From positions 1-52,002 of the forward strand of contig JAFGKZ010000017.1 of assembly GCA_016928315.1 (NCBI GenBank): DNA of 52,002 nucleotides, in the 5' to 3' direction. The notes beneath the pieces were generated by a model. That model had not been told where the DNA came from. It worked only from the letters and a program-made list of their open reading frames with translations, and ran no database searches. This document shows positions 18,175 to 28,018 of this stretch, piece by piece. The first letter of the stretch is position 1, and every line of letters begins with the position of its first letter. The DNA comes from Calditrichaceae bacterium (GTDB taxonomy: Bacteria > Calditrichota > Calditrichia > Calditrichales > Calditrichaceae). The position numbers and the translations under genes were made by a program.

Positions 18175-20001
18175 ATGTGTGGTATCGTTGGGTATCTGGG
18201 CCATAATGAAGCGGTTCCTGTATTAATTAATGGATTAAAACGACTCGAATATCGCGGTTATGATTCCGCCGGTATAGCGGTGTTAAATGATTCCGGTATC
18301 GATGTTGTGAAAGAAGTTGGGAAAATCCGCAATTTAGAAACCGTGCTTGCAGCGGGAGCGCCCAAAGGCACGATTGGAATTGGACATACACGCTGGGCAA
18401 CCCATGGTCAGCCAAACCAGGTTAATGCGCATCCCCATTCGGATCAGTCAGGCAATATTGTTTTAATTCACAATGGTATTATCGAGAATTATACGGTGCT
18501 GAAAAAAATACTTCAAAATAAAGGACACGAATTCAAGTCAGACACCGATACTGAAATTATTGCGCATTTAGTAGAAGAAAACTATAATGGCGATATGGAA
18601 AAGGCCTTCCGGGAATCGTTATTAAGATTAGAAGGCACTTATGGTATTGCATTGATAACCAACCATGAACCAGGAAAAATTTTTGTGGCTCGTAAAGGCA
18701 GCCCCATTGTTATTGGCGTCGGTGAAAATGAGTTTTTTGTGGCTTCCGATGTTACTCCCCTCGTACCATACACCCGAAATGTGTTTTATCTGGAAGACGA
18801 CGAAATGGCTGTGATTTCTGAATCGGGTATTATAACAAAAACCATTCACAATAAAACAATTGAAAAGAAACTGGAAAAAGTCACCTTCGATCTCGAGGCT
18901 ATTGAAAAAGAAGGATATGATCACTATATGCTCAAGGAAATCTTTGAGCAGCCCAAAACAATAATGGATTGTATGCGCGGCCGTATTATGCGTGAAGAAG
19001 GCTTGGTGAAATTAGGCGGTCTGCGGGATATAGAAAATAAATTAATCAATGCGAATAAAATATATTTTACTGCTTCCGGGACTTCCTGGCATGCCGCTTT
19101 AATCGGTGAATATTTGATCGAAGAATACTGTCGCATCCCGGTAGAAGTGGAATATGCCTCAGAATTCAGATACAGAAATCCCATTATCCGTTCGGATGAA
19201 ATTGTAATTGCTATTTCACAATCCGGAGAAACAGCAGATACACTGGCCGCACTCCGCGAGGGAAAACATAAAGGGGCAACTGTCTTAGGCATTGTTAATA
19301 CAGTAGGTTCGACCATTGCCCGCGAAACCGATGCCGGCGTTTACATCCATGCCGGTCCGGAAATTGGTGTAGCCAGTACAAAAGCCTTTACTTCGCAGGT
19401 TACCGCGATTCTTTTAATTACATTAATGATAGCGCGCCGGAAACACATGTCTGTTGTACAAGCCAAACAATTGATTGATGAATTATTACGGCTGCCTGAA
19501 AATGTTGAGAAAATTTTAGCACAAAATGATAAAATTAAAGAAATGGCCGATATTTACAGAAATGAGAAGAATTTCCTGTATCTGGGCCGCGGCTATAATT
19601 TTCCTGTCGCCCTGGAGGGCGCCTTAAAATTAAAGGAGATATCTTATATTCATGCCGAAGGCTATCCGGCTGCGGAAATGAAACATGGACCCATTGCTTT
19701 GATCGATGAAAATATGCCCGTTGTATTTATCGCGACCAAAGATGCTATCTACGATAAAGTGATCAGTAATATTGAAGAAGTGCGCGCAAGAAAAGGACGT
19801 GTTATTATTGTGGCAAGCGAAGGTGATACAAAAATTGCAAAATATGGTGATCATGTTATTTATATTCCCGAATCCTCGCAGGCGCTTTCACCATTGCTTA
19901 CCGTAATTCCTTTACAATTGCTGGCATATCATATAGCGGTTCTGCGCGGCTGTAATGTTGACCAGCCAAGGAATCTGGCAAAAAGCGTCACGGTTGAATA
20001 A
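18175..20001 (+). CDS. glmS: Glutamine-fructose-6-phosphate aminotransferase (isomerising)
   Basis: 608 residues, the standard length. The mature enzyme starts with Cys after Met removal (MCGIVGYLG), the Ntn-type glutaminase nucleophile. Two SIS isomerase domains follow, with SGTSWHA, SQSGETADT, GVASTKAFTSQ and a C-terminal QPRNLAKSVTVE. It makes glucosamine-6-P for peptidoglycan and LPS. An open frame extends upstream to 18112, but the ATG at 18175 has AGGAG seven bases before it and gives the catalytic N-terminus. It lies 13 bases after guaA. No glmS ribozyme is visible upstream. Confidence 0.96.
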   Translation: MCGIVGYLGHNEAVPVLINGLKRLEYRGYDSAGIAVLNDSGIDVVKEVGKIRNLETVLAAGAPKGTIGIGHTRWATHGQPNQVNAHPHSDQSGNIVLIHNGIIENYTVLKKILQNKGHEFKSDTDTEIIAHLVEENYNGDMEKAFRESLLRLEGTYGIALITNHEPGKIFVARKGSPIVIGVGENEFFVASDVTPLVPYTRNVFYLEDDEMAVISESGIITKTIHNKTIEKKLEKVTFDLEAIEKEGYDHYMLKEIFEQPKTIMDCMRGRIMREEGLVKLGGLRDIENKLINANKIYFTASGTSWHAALIGEYLIEEYCRIPVEVEYASEFRYRNPIIRSDEIVIAISQSGETADTLAALREGKHKGATVLGIVNTVGSTIARETDAGVYIHAGPEIGVASTKAFTSQVTAILLITLMIARRKHMSVVQAKQLIDELLRLPENVEKILAQNDKIKEMADIYRNEKNFLYLGRGYNFPVALEGALKLKEISYIHAEGYPAAEMKHGPIALIDENMPVVFIATKDAIYDKVISNIEEVRARKGRVIIVASEGDTKIAKYGDHVIYIPESSQALSPLLTVIPLQLLAYHIAVLRGCNVDQPRNLAKSVTVE

Positions 20002-20108
20002 ATATTTTTATTTTTGCAAATTAACAGCTAAATTTTACTTACATTATCTGAATGATCGGGATTCTATAAATCCGCTTATCCAAAATTTTAAACAAGAGGA
20101 ATATTTAG

Positions 20109-21968
20109 ATGTTTAACCTTAATCAGGTATTTGGGGTATTTATTTTTTCATTGTTAATAATACAATCAATTCAGGCACAAAAAGCCCCGGAACGTGAATG
20201 GACTATTTTCAGAAAAGGCGTGGATGATTATCAGGCTGGAAAATATAGTGATGCTGAAAAAAATTTCAGCACCATGATTGCAAAACTGCCAAACTCGAAA
20301 CTAATTACCGCCAATTATCTTATGCTGGCTAAAACTCAATATAAACTTGGTAAGTATAATGAATCTATTAATACCTGTGAAACATTTATAAGTAATTTTC
20401 AGGAATCTGCTTATCTCGATGAGATCTATTACCTTATCGGAAATAATAATTACAAAATGAAATACTATGAGAATGCTGTTCATTTCTGGCTTACTGCCGC
20501 ATCAAAAAAACAATCAATCAGCAAAAAGGCTTTAAAACTGGCGGAACAAACAACACGTTATAAGTTGAATGAACGTCAATTGACAAACCTTAAAAATAAT
20601 ACAACGGATCCATACGCCCGTATTTTTTTTATGTATCATCTTGCTGAAAAATATTATGATAAAGGTAATGCCGCTTCTGCTTTGATAACTCTGGAAGAAT
20701 TGCGTATGAGCCCGGCAAAAAATATTGTTTATACAAGCGAAACACAACGTTTATATGATATATTAAAAAACCGGAAGAGTAATTCAATACGGATCGCTGC
20801 CCTTTTACCTTTGAGCGGTGAAAATGAACGTATAGGCCAACAAGTTCTGGATGGAGCCAATATGGCTGCTGAAAATTTTAACAAATTGCCTGGAATCGAT
20901 TTAGAAATTGTTCCTTATGACTATGGTTCCAAACTGATCACAGCCGTTCAGCAGCTAAAAGAGATTGCCATTGATAGATCTTTAATTGCTGTTTTTGGCC
21001 CAATTGAAAACGATATTACTATTGCCTGCGCTGCCATTGCAGAATATGAAAAAATTCCAATGATTTCACCTACTTCTTCGGAAAATAAACTGACTGAACT
21101 TTCTCCGAATGTTGTTCAGTTGGCAACGCCGATTAATGTCATATCCGAAAATTTGGTTCATCAATTATCTGATTCTTTAATTGCCAAACGCGCTGTAACT
21201 TTAGCCCCTATTGATGATTATTTTATTGAACTTACAGATGCATTTGTAAATAATCTCCAGGAAATTGGAGGCGAAATTGTCTCTGAACAGTGGTATTATC
21301 CCGGAGATAAAGATTTTTCAAAACAATTCCGACAACTTAAACGAATCGGTTTAAAATTAGCCTTTCAGGACTCCCTGTATGAATTGGACCCAACCGTATC
21401 CCCGGCTTTAATTGATTCAATGTATATTAATTATATCGAAGAAAAGAAAAAGCTGCTTGAAGAAACCAATACAAAAATTGACTCTGCCGATATTCCCGTA
21501 ACGTCTTTTGATGCAATATTTTTACCAATATATACAGAAGATATTAGTCTTATCGCACCGCAATTTGCCCTTTCCAATATTCAGGCACAAATATTAGGTA
21601 ATTCAGATTGGTACGATCCCGAGACTTTAAAAAAGAATCGCTCTTATATAAATGGTCTTATTTTCATTTCCGATGGGTATATCGATGAAGAAAACTGGGA
21701 CTATCGGCAGTTCCGTAATAATTTTCGTACTAAGTATCAACGAACTCCTGAAAAATTTGATTTAATAGGTTATGACTGTTTCCACCTTATAATTAATCTG
21801 GTTTCAGACAATAAAGCTGGCATCAATCGTGAAAATTTTGTCGATACAATTTCCAACTCATCGCCATATAAAGGGATTTACCGTCATTTCAAAATGGACA
21901 ATAGCCGTTTTAATAAATCAACCCGACTCTTAAAATACTGGCGCGGCGTACTGGTGCCATTGAATTAA
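20109..21968 (+). CDS. Exported TPR plus type 1 periplasmic-binding-fold protein (LpoA/LivK-like)
   Basis: A 619-residue protein with a signal peptide ending S-I-Q-A-Q (about 23). Residues 30-220 form TPR-like helical repeats (DYQAGKYSDAEKNFSTMI, AKTQYKLGKYNESINTCE, LAEKYYDKGNAASALITLEEL). From about 230 comes a Peripla_BP_6-type domain: RIAALLPLSGENERIGQQVLDG, then AVFGPIENDITIA and IPMISPTSSEN. TPR plus this fold is the layout of LpoA-type penicillin-binding-protein activators, and also of unclassified ABC-type ligand-binding proteins. There is no lipobox cysteine, so it would be soluble rather than a lipoprotein. The SD AGAGGA precedes the ATG. No transporter genes lie nearby. Confidence 0.7.
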   Translation: MFNLNQVFGVFIFSLLIIQSIQAQKAPEREWTIFRKGVDDYQAGKYSDAEKNFSTMIAKLPNSKLITANYLMLAKTQYKLGKYNESINTCETFISNFQESAYLDEIYYLIGNNNYKMKYYENAVHFWLTAASKKQSISKKALKLAEQTTRYKLNERQLTNLKNNTTDPYARIFFMYHLAEKYYDKGNAASALITLEELRMSPAKNIVYTSETQRLYDILKNRKSNSIRIAALLPLSGENERIGQQVLDGANMAAENFNKLPGIDLEIVPYDYGSKLITAVQQLKEIAIDRSLIAVFGPIENDITIACAAIAEYEKIPMISPTSSENKLTELSPNVVQLATPINVISENLVHQLSDSLIAKRAVTLAPIDDYFIELTDAFVNNLQEIGGEIVSEQWYYPGDKDFSKQFRQLKRIGLKLAFQDSLYELDPTVSPALIDSMYINYIEEKKKLLEETNTKIDSADIPVTSFDAIFLPIYTEDISLIAPQFALSNIQAQILGNSDWYDPETLKKNRSYINGLIFISDGYIDEENWDYRQFRNNFRTKYQRTPEKFDLIGYDCFHLIINLVSDNKAGINRENFVDTISNSSPYKGIYRHFKMDNSRFNKSTRLLKYWRGVLVPLN

Positions 21969-22004
21969 GAAAATTTTAATTCCTCCAATTTAAATTATTT
22001 TTGT

Positions 22005-22763
22005 TTGATTGTGGACTCGTTAAAGATAATTCAGTTTAATTTATTAAAATCTCAGTTATCATTAGTCCATGCTTTTTCAATCCGAACAGGTGGCTGCAGT
22101 AATTTTCCCTATCAAAGTTTAAATCTGGGATTGACGTGCGGAGATAATCCTGAAGATGTTCAGAAAAATCGTAATCTCTATTTTAATTATTTAGACATAC
22201 CCCAAAAGAGACTTGTTTTCCCGGTACAAATCCATTCGGATCATATTCAGATTGTTGATTCGCCCGGCATCGTGGATGATTGTGATGCCCTGATTACGCA
22301 AACGTCTAATCTATTCCTCACCATCCAGACAGCCGATTGTTTTCCCGTTTTTATATTTGATCCTCAAACTATAACCATTGCCATTATACACTCAGGTTGG
22401 AAAGGTGCAGCGGCCAATATTACCGGTAAAACCATTCAAAAAATAAAAAATATTTTTCATGCTGATCCGCAAAAAATATTGGCGACCATTGGGCCCGGCG
22501 TTCAAATGAAAAATTTTCAAGTGGATGAACCGGTATATTCACAATTTGAACCAAAGTATTTTACACCTGATGGACCCGGACATTACAGAATGGACTTGCA
22601 GATGGCAATATTCGATCAACTACTTGCAGCCGGCTTAAATAAGCAGAATGTTGAATGCAATCCTGATTGTACTTATGAAAAAGAAGAACTTTATTATTCT
22701 TATCGCCGTGATGGTCAGAACAGCGGGCGAATGATGGGTGTAATAGGCATTCGTACTGAATGA
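22005..22763 (+). CDS. pgeF: Peptidoglycan editing factor PgeF (laccase-domain, YfiH family)
   Basis: About 252 residues. Family signatures are RTGGCSNFPYQSLNLGLTCGD, QIHSDHIQIVD, QTADCFPVFIFD and HSGWKGA, then IGPGVQMKNFQVDEPV. The Cys and His residues of TADC and HSGWKG are zinc/active-site positions of the Cu/purine-nucleoside laccase-like family. Members remove wrongly incorporated residues from peptidoglycan precursors and also act on purine nucleosides. The start is uncertain: TTG at 22005 or GTG at 22011, neither with a good SD. The gene lies just after glmS and the LpoA-like gene, a cell-wall-flavoured neighbourhood. Confidence 0.87.
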   Translation: MIVDSLKIIQFNLLKSQLSLVHAFSIRTGGCSNFPYQSLNLGLTCGDNPEDVQKNRNLYFNYLDIPQKRLVFPVQIHSDHIQIVDSPGIVDDCDALITQTSNLFLTIQTADCFPVFIFDPQTITIAIIHSGWKGAAANITGKTIQKIKNIFHADPQKILATIGPGVQMKNFQVDEPVYSQFEPKYFTPDGPGHYRMDLQMAIFDQLLAAGLNKQNVECNPDCTYEKEELYYSYRRDGQNSGRMMGVIGIRTE

Positions 22764-22769
22764 CAATGA

Positions 22770-22830
22770 GTATCAGGATACTAGGGAAAAGGGATCAATT
22801 TTTACCCTGACTGATACGAACTTTTATTTT
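22770..22830 (+). terminator. Possible weak stem-loop after pgeF
   Basis: GTATCAG (22770-22776) and CTGATAC (22811-22817) are inverted copies, with an inner AGGG/CCCT pair (22783-22786 and 22805-22808) that could extend the stem. A T-rich stretch follows a few bases later. The long loop and loose T-run make this an uncertain terminator. Confidence 0.3.
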
Positions 22831-22879
22831 ATTGAGGGGTAAGATTATCTGACCGAATCAAACTTGAAAGGACAATATT

Positions 22880-24205
22880 ATGCTAAAAAAAGGATTAAAA
22901 AATTCTATGGGGCTTCGCCTGGGTATTATTGCTTTATTAACGCTGCTATTATTAATTCCAGCCGCCATGATACAATCAACCATAGAAGAGCGTCAGGAAA
23001 GACGGGACAGCGTGATTAATGAAATCAACCAGAAATGGGGTACCGCTCAGACATTATCGGGACCGGTATTAAGTATTCCATATCGCTATTATTATAAAAA
23101 TGCGGACGATGAAATTAGAAGCAGTATAAATTATATGCATTTCTTACCCGCCGACTTACAAATTACCGGCAAAGTGAATCCTGAAATTCGTTACCGGGGT
23201 ATTTACGAAGCCGTCCTTTATAATTCAGAAATTGAGTTTACCGGTTTATTTAAATCTGTGGATTATAAAAAATTCAAGGTCCCAGACAAGGATATTCTTT
23301 GGGACGATGCTTTCGTTGCCATTGGTATCAGCGATATGAAAGGAATTCAGGATTTGATCTCGCTTGCATGGAACGATGAAATAGTGGAGCCGAACCCGGG
23401 TATTACGACCAATGATGTCCTGGATGCCGGCATAAGCGCGCCGGTGCCTGTTAATCCAGATAAGCTTGGGAACACATTCAATTTTAAAGTCAATATTAAT
23501 GGGAGCGCCGGATTGTATTTTACCCCAGTCGGACAGGAAACCCGCGTGGAATTATCGTCCTCATGGAAAGATCCCAGCTTTATCGGCATGTTTATTCCGG
23601 ATGAACATGAAATTTCGGACAATGGTTTTTCTGCAATCTGGAAAATTTTACATTTAAACAGAAACTATCCGCAGCAGTGGATAGGCGGACAATACAAAAT
23701 TAACGTTTCATCCTTTGGCGTGGATTTGCCGCTGCCTGTGGATGAGTATCAAAAAACTATGCGGACGACAAAATATGCTATTATGTTTATTAGCCTCACA
23801 TTCCTGGCCTTTTTCATGATTGAATTGCTAAATAAAAGGGTTCTGCATCCTATTCAATATTTGTTAATCGGATTTGCTTTATTACTATTTTTTACTTTGT
23901 TGCTGGCTTTAACAGAGCATCTCCTATTTAGATATGCCTATATTATTGCCGCCGCCGCAAACGTTGGATTAATAACCGCTTATACAAGAGGCGTTTTAAA
24001 ACACTACTTACAGACTGTTATAATCTTTTCTGTACTCACTATTCTTTACGGATACCTTTATGTCGTATTGCAGCTTCAGGATTTTGCTCTTCTGATGGGA
24101 AGTATCGGTCTGTTTGTTATTTTAGCAGTAGTTATGTATCTTACCCGGAAAATTGACTGGTTTATGATTTTAAAAGGGGAAAAAGCCGAAGATTCCACTT
24201 CCTAA
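22880..24205 (+). CDS. creD: CreD-like inner-membrane protein
   Basis: A 441-residue protein with one N-terminal membrane segment (about 11-31), a long periplasmic domain, and four to five membrane segments from about 297 to the end. CreD-family sequences are present: RQERRDSVINEINQKWGT, LSGPVLSIPY, and later FFMIELL..RVLHPIQYLLIGFALLLFF. CreD is an inner-membrane protein of the CreBC regulon in E. coli, linked to envelope integrity and colicin tolerance; its biochemical function is unknown. The SD AAAGGA precedes the ATG. No creBC genes are seen here. Confidence 0.87.
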   Translation: MLKKGLKNSMGLRLGIIALLTLLLLIPAAMIQSTIEERQERRDSVINEINQKWGTAQTLSGPVLSIPYRYYYKNADDEIRSSINYMHFLPADLQITGKVNPEIRYRGIYEAVLYNSEIEFTGLFKSVDYKKFKVPDKDILWDDAFVAIGISDMKGIQDLISLAWNDEIVEPNPGITTNDVLDAGISAPVPVNPDKLGNTFNFKVNINGSAGLYFTPVGQETRVELSSSWKDPSFIGMFIPDEHEISDNGFSAIWKILHLNRNYPQQWIGGQYKINVSSFGVDLPLPVDEYQKTMRTTKYAIMFISLTFLAFFMIELLNKRVLHPIQYLLIGFALLLFFTLLLALTEHLLFRYAYIIAAAANVGLITAYTRGVLKHYLQTVIIFSVLTILYGYLYVVLQLQDFALLMGSIGLFVILAVVMYLTRKIDWFMILKGEKAEDSTS

Positions 24206-24211
24206 ATTCTG

Positions 24212-24640
24212 ATGAATGTAACACGACTTTTTATTACACAACACATATTCATCTCTTTAAATGAGATTAATTTCAGCGCCATACGCGCGCAGGGACCGGG
24301 AGGACAGCACGTTAATAAAGTCGCTTCGGCAATTCAATTGAGATTTGATATTCCTGCGTCTTCTCTGCCCGATTACCTCAAAGAGCGGTTATTGCACATG
24401 TGTGATGCTAGAATCAATAATGATGGTATTGTCATCATAAAATCGCAGCAACATCGCAGTCAAAAAAAGAATAAAGACAATGCCCTGGCAAGATTACAGG
24501 CATTAATACGTAACGCGCTGATTGTTCCAAAATCCCGCATACCAACCAAACCAAGCAAAACATCTAATGAAAAACGAATTGAAACCAAGAAAAGACATGG
24601 CCAGATTAAAAAATTAAGAAAAAACATATTTATTGATTAA
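24212..24640 (+). CDS. arfB: Alternative ribosome-rescue peptidyl-tRNA hydrolase ArfB (YaeJ)
   Basis: A 142-residue protein with the release-factor GGQ motif in AIRAQGPGGQHVNKVASAIQL (about residues 29-32 for PGGQ). The C-terminal tail is strongly basic (KSRIPTKPSKTSNEKRIETKKRHG and onward), which in ArfB enters the empty mRNA channel of stalled ribosomes. There are no codon-recognition domains, so it is not RF1 or RF2. It begins 6 bases after creD, probably in the same transcript. Confidence 0.92.
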   Translation: MNVTRLFITQHIFISLNEINFSAIRAQGPGGQHVNKVASAIQLRFDIPASSLPDYLKERLLHMCDARINNDGIVIIKSQQHRSQKKNKDNALARLQALIRNALIVPKSRIPTKPSKTSNEKRIETKKRHGQIKKLRKNIFID

Positions 24641-24753
24641 TTTTACGGCGTGAAACTTTATCATCGGATGCTCGTAGTTTTAAAATTCACCAGTATGCAA
24701 ATTATTATTGGAATAATCATTTTACATGATAACCTTTTTAGGAGGAATTATTT

Positions 24754-27741
24754 ATGAAGGCAATAAGTTTTTTGCTGTTAATTAGTTTTACTATTATCTT
24801 ATTTTCTTCAAATTTACTATGGGCAGGGTATAAAGTGGACAAGACTTATCACGGATTTAAATTAAAAGAAAAGCGCTTCGTTAAAGAAGTCAACGCAGAA
24901 TGTTATTATTTCATTCATGAAAAGAGCGGCGCCCGTTTATTAAAAATTGCCGTAGATGATCCCAATAAAACATTCAGCATTTCATTTAAAACCGTACCGG
25001 AATCTGATGCCGGCACGCCGCATATTATGGAGCATTCGGTTCTAAACGGATCAAAAAACTTTCCGGTTAAAAGTCCGTTTGATATTTTGTCCAAAGGTTC
25101 ACTCAACACTTTTTTAAATGCTATGACCGGCGGAGATATTACAATCTACCCGGTTGCCAGTATGAATGACAAAGATTATTTTAATTTGATGCATGTTTAC
25201 CTGGATGCGGTTTTTAATCCGCTGATTTATGATGATCCTCGTATTTTGAAGCAGGAAGGCTGGCATCATGAATTACTGCACAAAGACAGCTCTGTTGTAT
25301 ATAAAGGCGTTGTTTATAACGAAATGAAAGGCGCCTTTTCCAGTCCTATTCGCGAACTTGGCTATCAGATTGATAAACATCTTTTCCCTGATAATAGTTA
25401 TCACTTCTCATCCGGTGGATATCCAAGCGCTATTCCAACGCTTACCTATGACGATTTTATTAATTTCCATAAAAAGTACTATCATCCTTCTAACAGCTAC
25501 ATCTACCTTTATGGCAATGCAGATTTCGATAAAGAACTCGAATTTATAGATAAAGAATACCTTTCCAATTACACAAAATCAGATTTTAAAGCTTCCATTC
25601 CATTGCAAAAGCCATTTGACAATATGAAACAGATAACTGCATATTATTCCGCTGCCGAAGGCAGCAGCACTGAAGATCAGACTTATATTGCACTTAATTA
25701 TGTAAGCGGTCTAAATACCGATCAAAAATTACTTTTTGCCCTGGATATTTTAGCCGAAGTTCTTGTGAATGGTGAATCAGCCCCTTTGCGTTTGGCGTTA
25801 CAGGAAGCAGGCATTGGTAAAGAAATCCGGGCCGGTGTGGATGAAATGAAGCAAAATGTATTTCAGATTCGCGTTCAGAATGCCAATCCTTCTGATAAGA
25901 ATAAATTTCTTGAAATTGTTAACAATACCTTACAGAAAGCTATAGACGAAAGTTTGGATATGGAAGCCGTCGCAGGCCGATTGAACCGTGTGGAATTCCG
26001 CCTGAGAGAAGGCGATGACGCACAGAAAGGATTAACCTATAATTTTCAAGCCATCAACGGATGGTTCTTTGCGGAAGATCCATTTTTGAGCCTCGAATAT
26101 GAAAAACCGCTGGCAGAAATAAAATCAGCAATTAAAGAAGGTTATTTACAGCAGGTTATAAAAAAATATATGATAGAAAATCCCCATGCCCTGCTTTTAG
26201 TACTGGAACCGAAACCAGGTATGGAAGCTGAAATCACTAAAAAAACCGAACAGGAATTAGCTGAATATAAAAAGACGCTCGGTGAAAAGGACCTTGATAA
26301 ACTAGTCCATGAAACGACGGAACTTGTGGCCTATCAGGAACGTGAAGATACCGATGAAGCAGTGGCAACCATCCCCATGCTGGAACTAAAGGACATTAAT
26401 CCGGAAACTGAATTTTATGAAGTAAAGGATAGCGAAGTCGCCGGAATTCCGGTACTGCATCATGAAACTTTTACAAATAATGTGGTTTATGGCCGTTTAT
26501 ATTATGATGTTCGTGTTTTACCGGCAGAGCTTGTTCCCTATGCGGCATTGCTGGCTGAGGCGCTGGGCAGTCTGAATACAGAGAATTACAGTTATGGCGA
26601 TCTGGATAAGGCGTTAAATCTGCATACCGGCGGATTCAGCACTTTTCTTAACACATATCTTGAAAATCGCAGGGATGAAAATTTAATTCCGAAATTTATA
26701 GTAGAATCGAAAGCGACCGATGATAAGGTTGATAAAATGTTTGAGCTGCTGACGGAAATTGTTAACAACACCATTTATTCCGATAAAGACCGATTTAAGG
26801 CTGTATTAACCAGACATCAGTCCCGGCTTGACGCCAATATAAAACAGAATGGCTTTGGGTATGCCCGGACACGCTTATTCTCCTATTTCAGCAATGAAGG
26901 CATGTTTGATGAAATGACCGGCGGCGTTGAATATTACTGGTTCGTCACTGATCTGGTAAATAATTTTGAAGATAAAGCAGATCAAATTGTAAGCGCTTTG
27001 AATGAAACCGCGAAAATGTTATTTAACAAAAATAATTTGATGGCCTCTGTTACCTGCATTAAGGATGATGTTGGTAAATTTAATTCTAATTTGAAAAAAT
27101 TTGTAAGTACTCAGCCTGAAGGATCGGCGGATTATCAAACATGGAATTTAAAACTGGAAAATAAAAATGAAGGCCTGCTTGCCGCGTCCAAAGTACAATA
27201 TGTTGTAAAAGGATATGATTTTAAAAAACTGGGTTACAAATGGGATGGTAAAATGCGCGTGCTGGATCAGATATTATCCAGTGATTATCTGCAAAATCAG
27301 ATCCGTGTGATCGGCGGGGCTTACGGTGGATTTTCATCGTTTGGATCAACCGGCCGCGTTTACTTTGCTTCCTATCGTGATCCGAATTTAAAAGAGACGC
27401 TTAAAAATTATGATGCGGCGCCTGAGTATTTAACATCTTTCGAAGCGGATGATAATGAAATGGTTCGCTATATTATCGGAACCATTGCGCGGATTGACCG
27501 CCCGTTGACGCCATCACAGAAAGGAAATGCCGCCATACAGAATTATTTCCAGAAATCAACAAAGGAAGATCAGCAGAAAGATCGTGAAGCCATATTGGCG
27601 ACGACTGTTGATGATGTTAAAAGCATGAAGAAAATCGTTGAAGATATTCTCGCTCAGAATGCTTTTTGTGTCTATGGTAACGAAGAAAAAATTCAGTCCG
27701 AAAAAAGTTTATTCAAAGAATTGGTTAAATTGACCAATTAG
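24754..27741 (+). CDS. Exported M16C metallopeptidase (PreP/falcilysin type)
   Basis: A 995-residue zinc peptidase with a signal peptide (about 1-24, ending L-L-W-A-G). The inverted zinc motif H-x-x-E-H is at H90, E93, H94 (HIMEHSVLNGS). The distal Glu ligand is probably E190 in VVYNEMKGAF. The second half has the inactive M16C domain, and a FxxFGSTGRVYFASYRDPN segment near the end matches the PreP/falcilysin group, which degrades peptides such as cleaved signal and transit peptides. Export suggests periplasmic peptide scavenging. AGGAGG precedes the ATG by 9 bases, the best SD in the window. A terminator at 27825-27862 follows. Confidence 0.9.
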   Translation: MKAISFLLLISFTIILFSSNLLWAGYKVDKTYHGFKLKEKRFVKEVNAECYYFIHEKSGARLLKIAVDDPNKTFSISFKTVPESDAGTPHIMEHSVLNGSKNFPVKSPFDILSKGSLNTFLNAMTGGDITIYPVASMNDKDYFNLMHVYLDAVFNPLIYDDPRILKQEGWHHELLHKDSSVVYKGVVYNEMKGAFSSPIRELGYQIDKHLFPDNSYHFSSGGYPSAIPTLTYDDFINFHKKYYHPSNSYIYLYGNADFDKELEFIDKEYLSNYTKSDFKASIPLQKPFDNMKQITAYYSAAEGSSTEDQTYIALNYVSGLNTDQKLLFALDILAEVLVNGESAPLRLALQEAGIGKEIRAGVDEMKQNVFQIRVQNANPSDKNKFLEIVNNTLQKAIDESLDMEAVAGRLNRVEFRLREGDDAQKGLTYNFQAINGWFFAEDPFLSLEYEKPLAEIKSAIKEGYLQQVIKKYMIENPHALLLVLEPKPGMEAEITKKTEQELAEYKKTLGEKDLDKLVHETTELVAYQEREDTDEAVATIPMLELKDINPETEFYEVKDSEVAGIPVLHHETFTNNVVYGRLYYDVRVLPAELVPYAALLAEALGSLNTENYSYGDLDKALNLHTGGFSTFLNTYLENRRDENLIPKFIVESKATDDKVDKMFELLTEIVNNTIYSDKDRFKAVLTRHQSRLDANIKQNGFGYARTRLFSYFSNEGMFDEMTGGVEYYWFVTDLVNNFEDKADQIVSALNETAKMLFNKNNLMASVTCIKDDVGKFNSNLKKFVSTQPEGSADYQTWNLKLENKNEGLLAASKVQYVVKGYDFKKLGYKWDGKMRVLDQILSSDYLQNQIRVIGGAYGGFSSFGSTGRVYFASYRDPNLKETLKNYDAAPEYLTSFEADDNEMVRYIIGTIARIDRPLTPSQKGNAAIQNYFQKSTKEDQQKDREAILATTVDDVKSMKKIVEDILAQNAFCVYGNEEKIQSEKSLFKELVKLTN

Positions 27742-27824
27742 AGTAAATTAAAATTGGAGGGATGGTTTCGTTATTCCGATTTTATTCCGGAATCTTATTA
27801 TAACTTTAATACTATTCATACATC

Positions 27825-27862
27825 TAGCCCGGTGTATTTCTTACGTCGGGCTATTTTTTTTT
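27825..27862 (+). terminator. Rho-independent terminator after the M16C peptidase gene
   Basis: Stem TAGCCCG (27825-27831) pairs with CGGGCTA (27847-27853) around a 15-base loop, followed directly by about nine T. It ends the + strand run that starts near 20109. Confidence 0.85.
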
Positions 27863-28018
27863 ACGTTAGTGCATATTACATTTGATTTTCCTTTAAAATC
27901 ATAAATGATTATATTTTGCACAATTATTTTGAATAATATCAATTGTACATCAGTATTTTCAATATTGGTATTATAGTTGTAAAGTTAAACCATCATAGAT
28001 ACTAAATCAGAGGCAATC

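Noticed and set aside
24212-24640. Peptide chain release factor RF1/RF2
   Set aside because: It has only the GGQ domain and a basic tail, with no codon-recognition domain, so it is ArfB.
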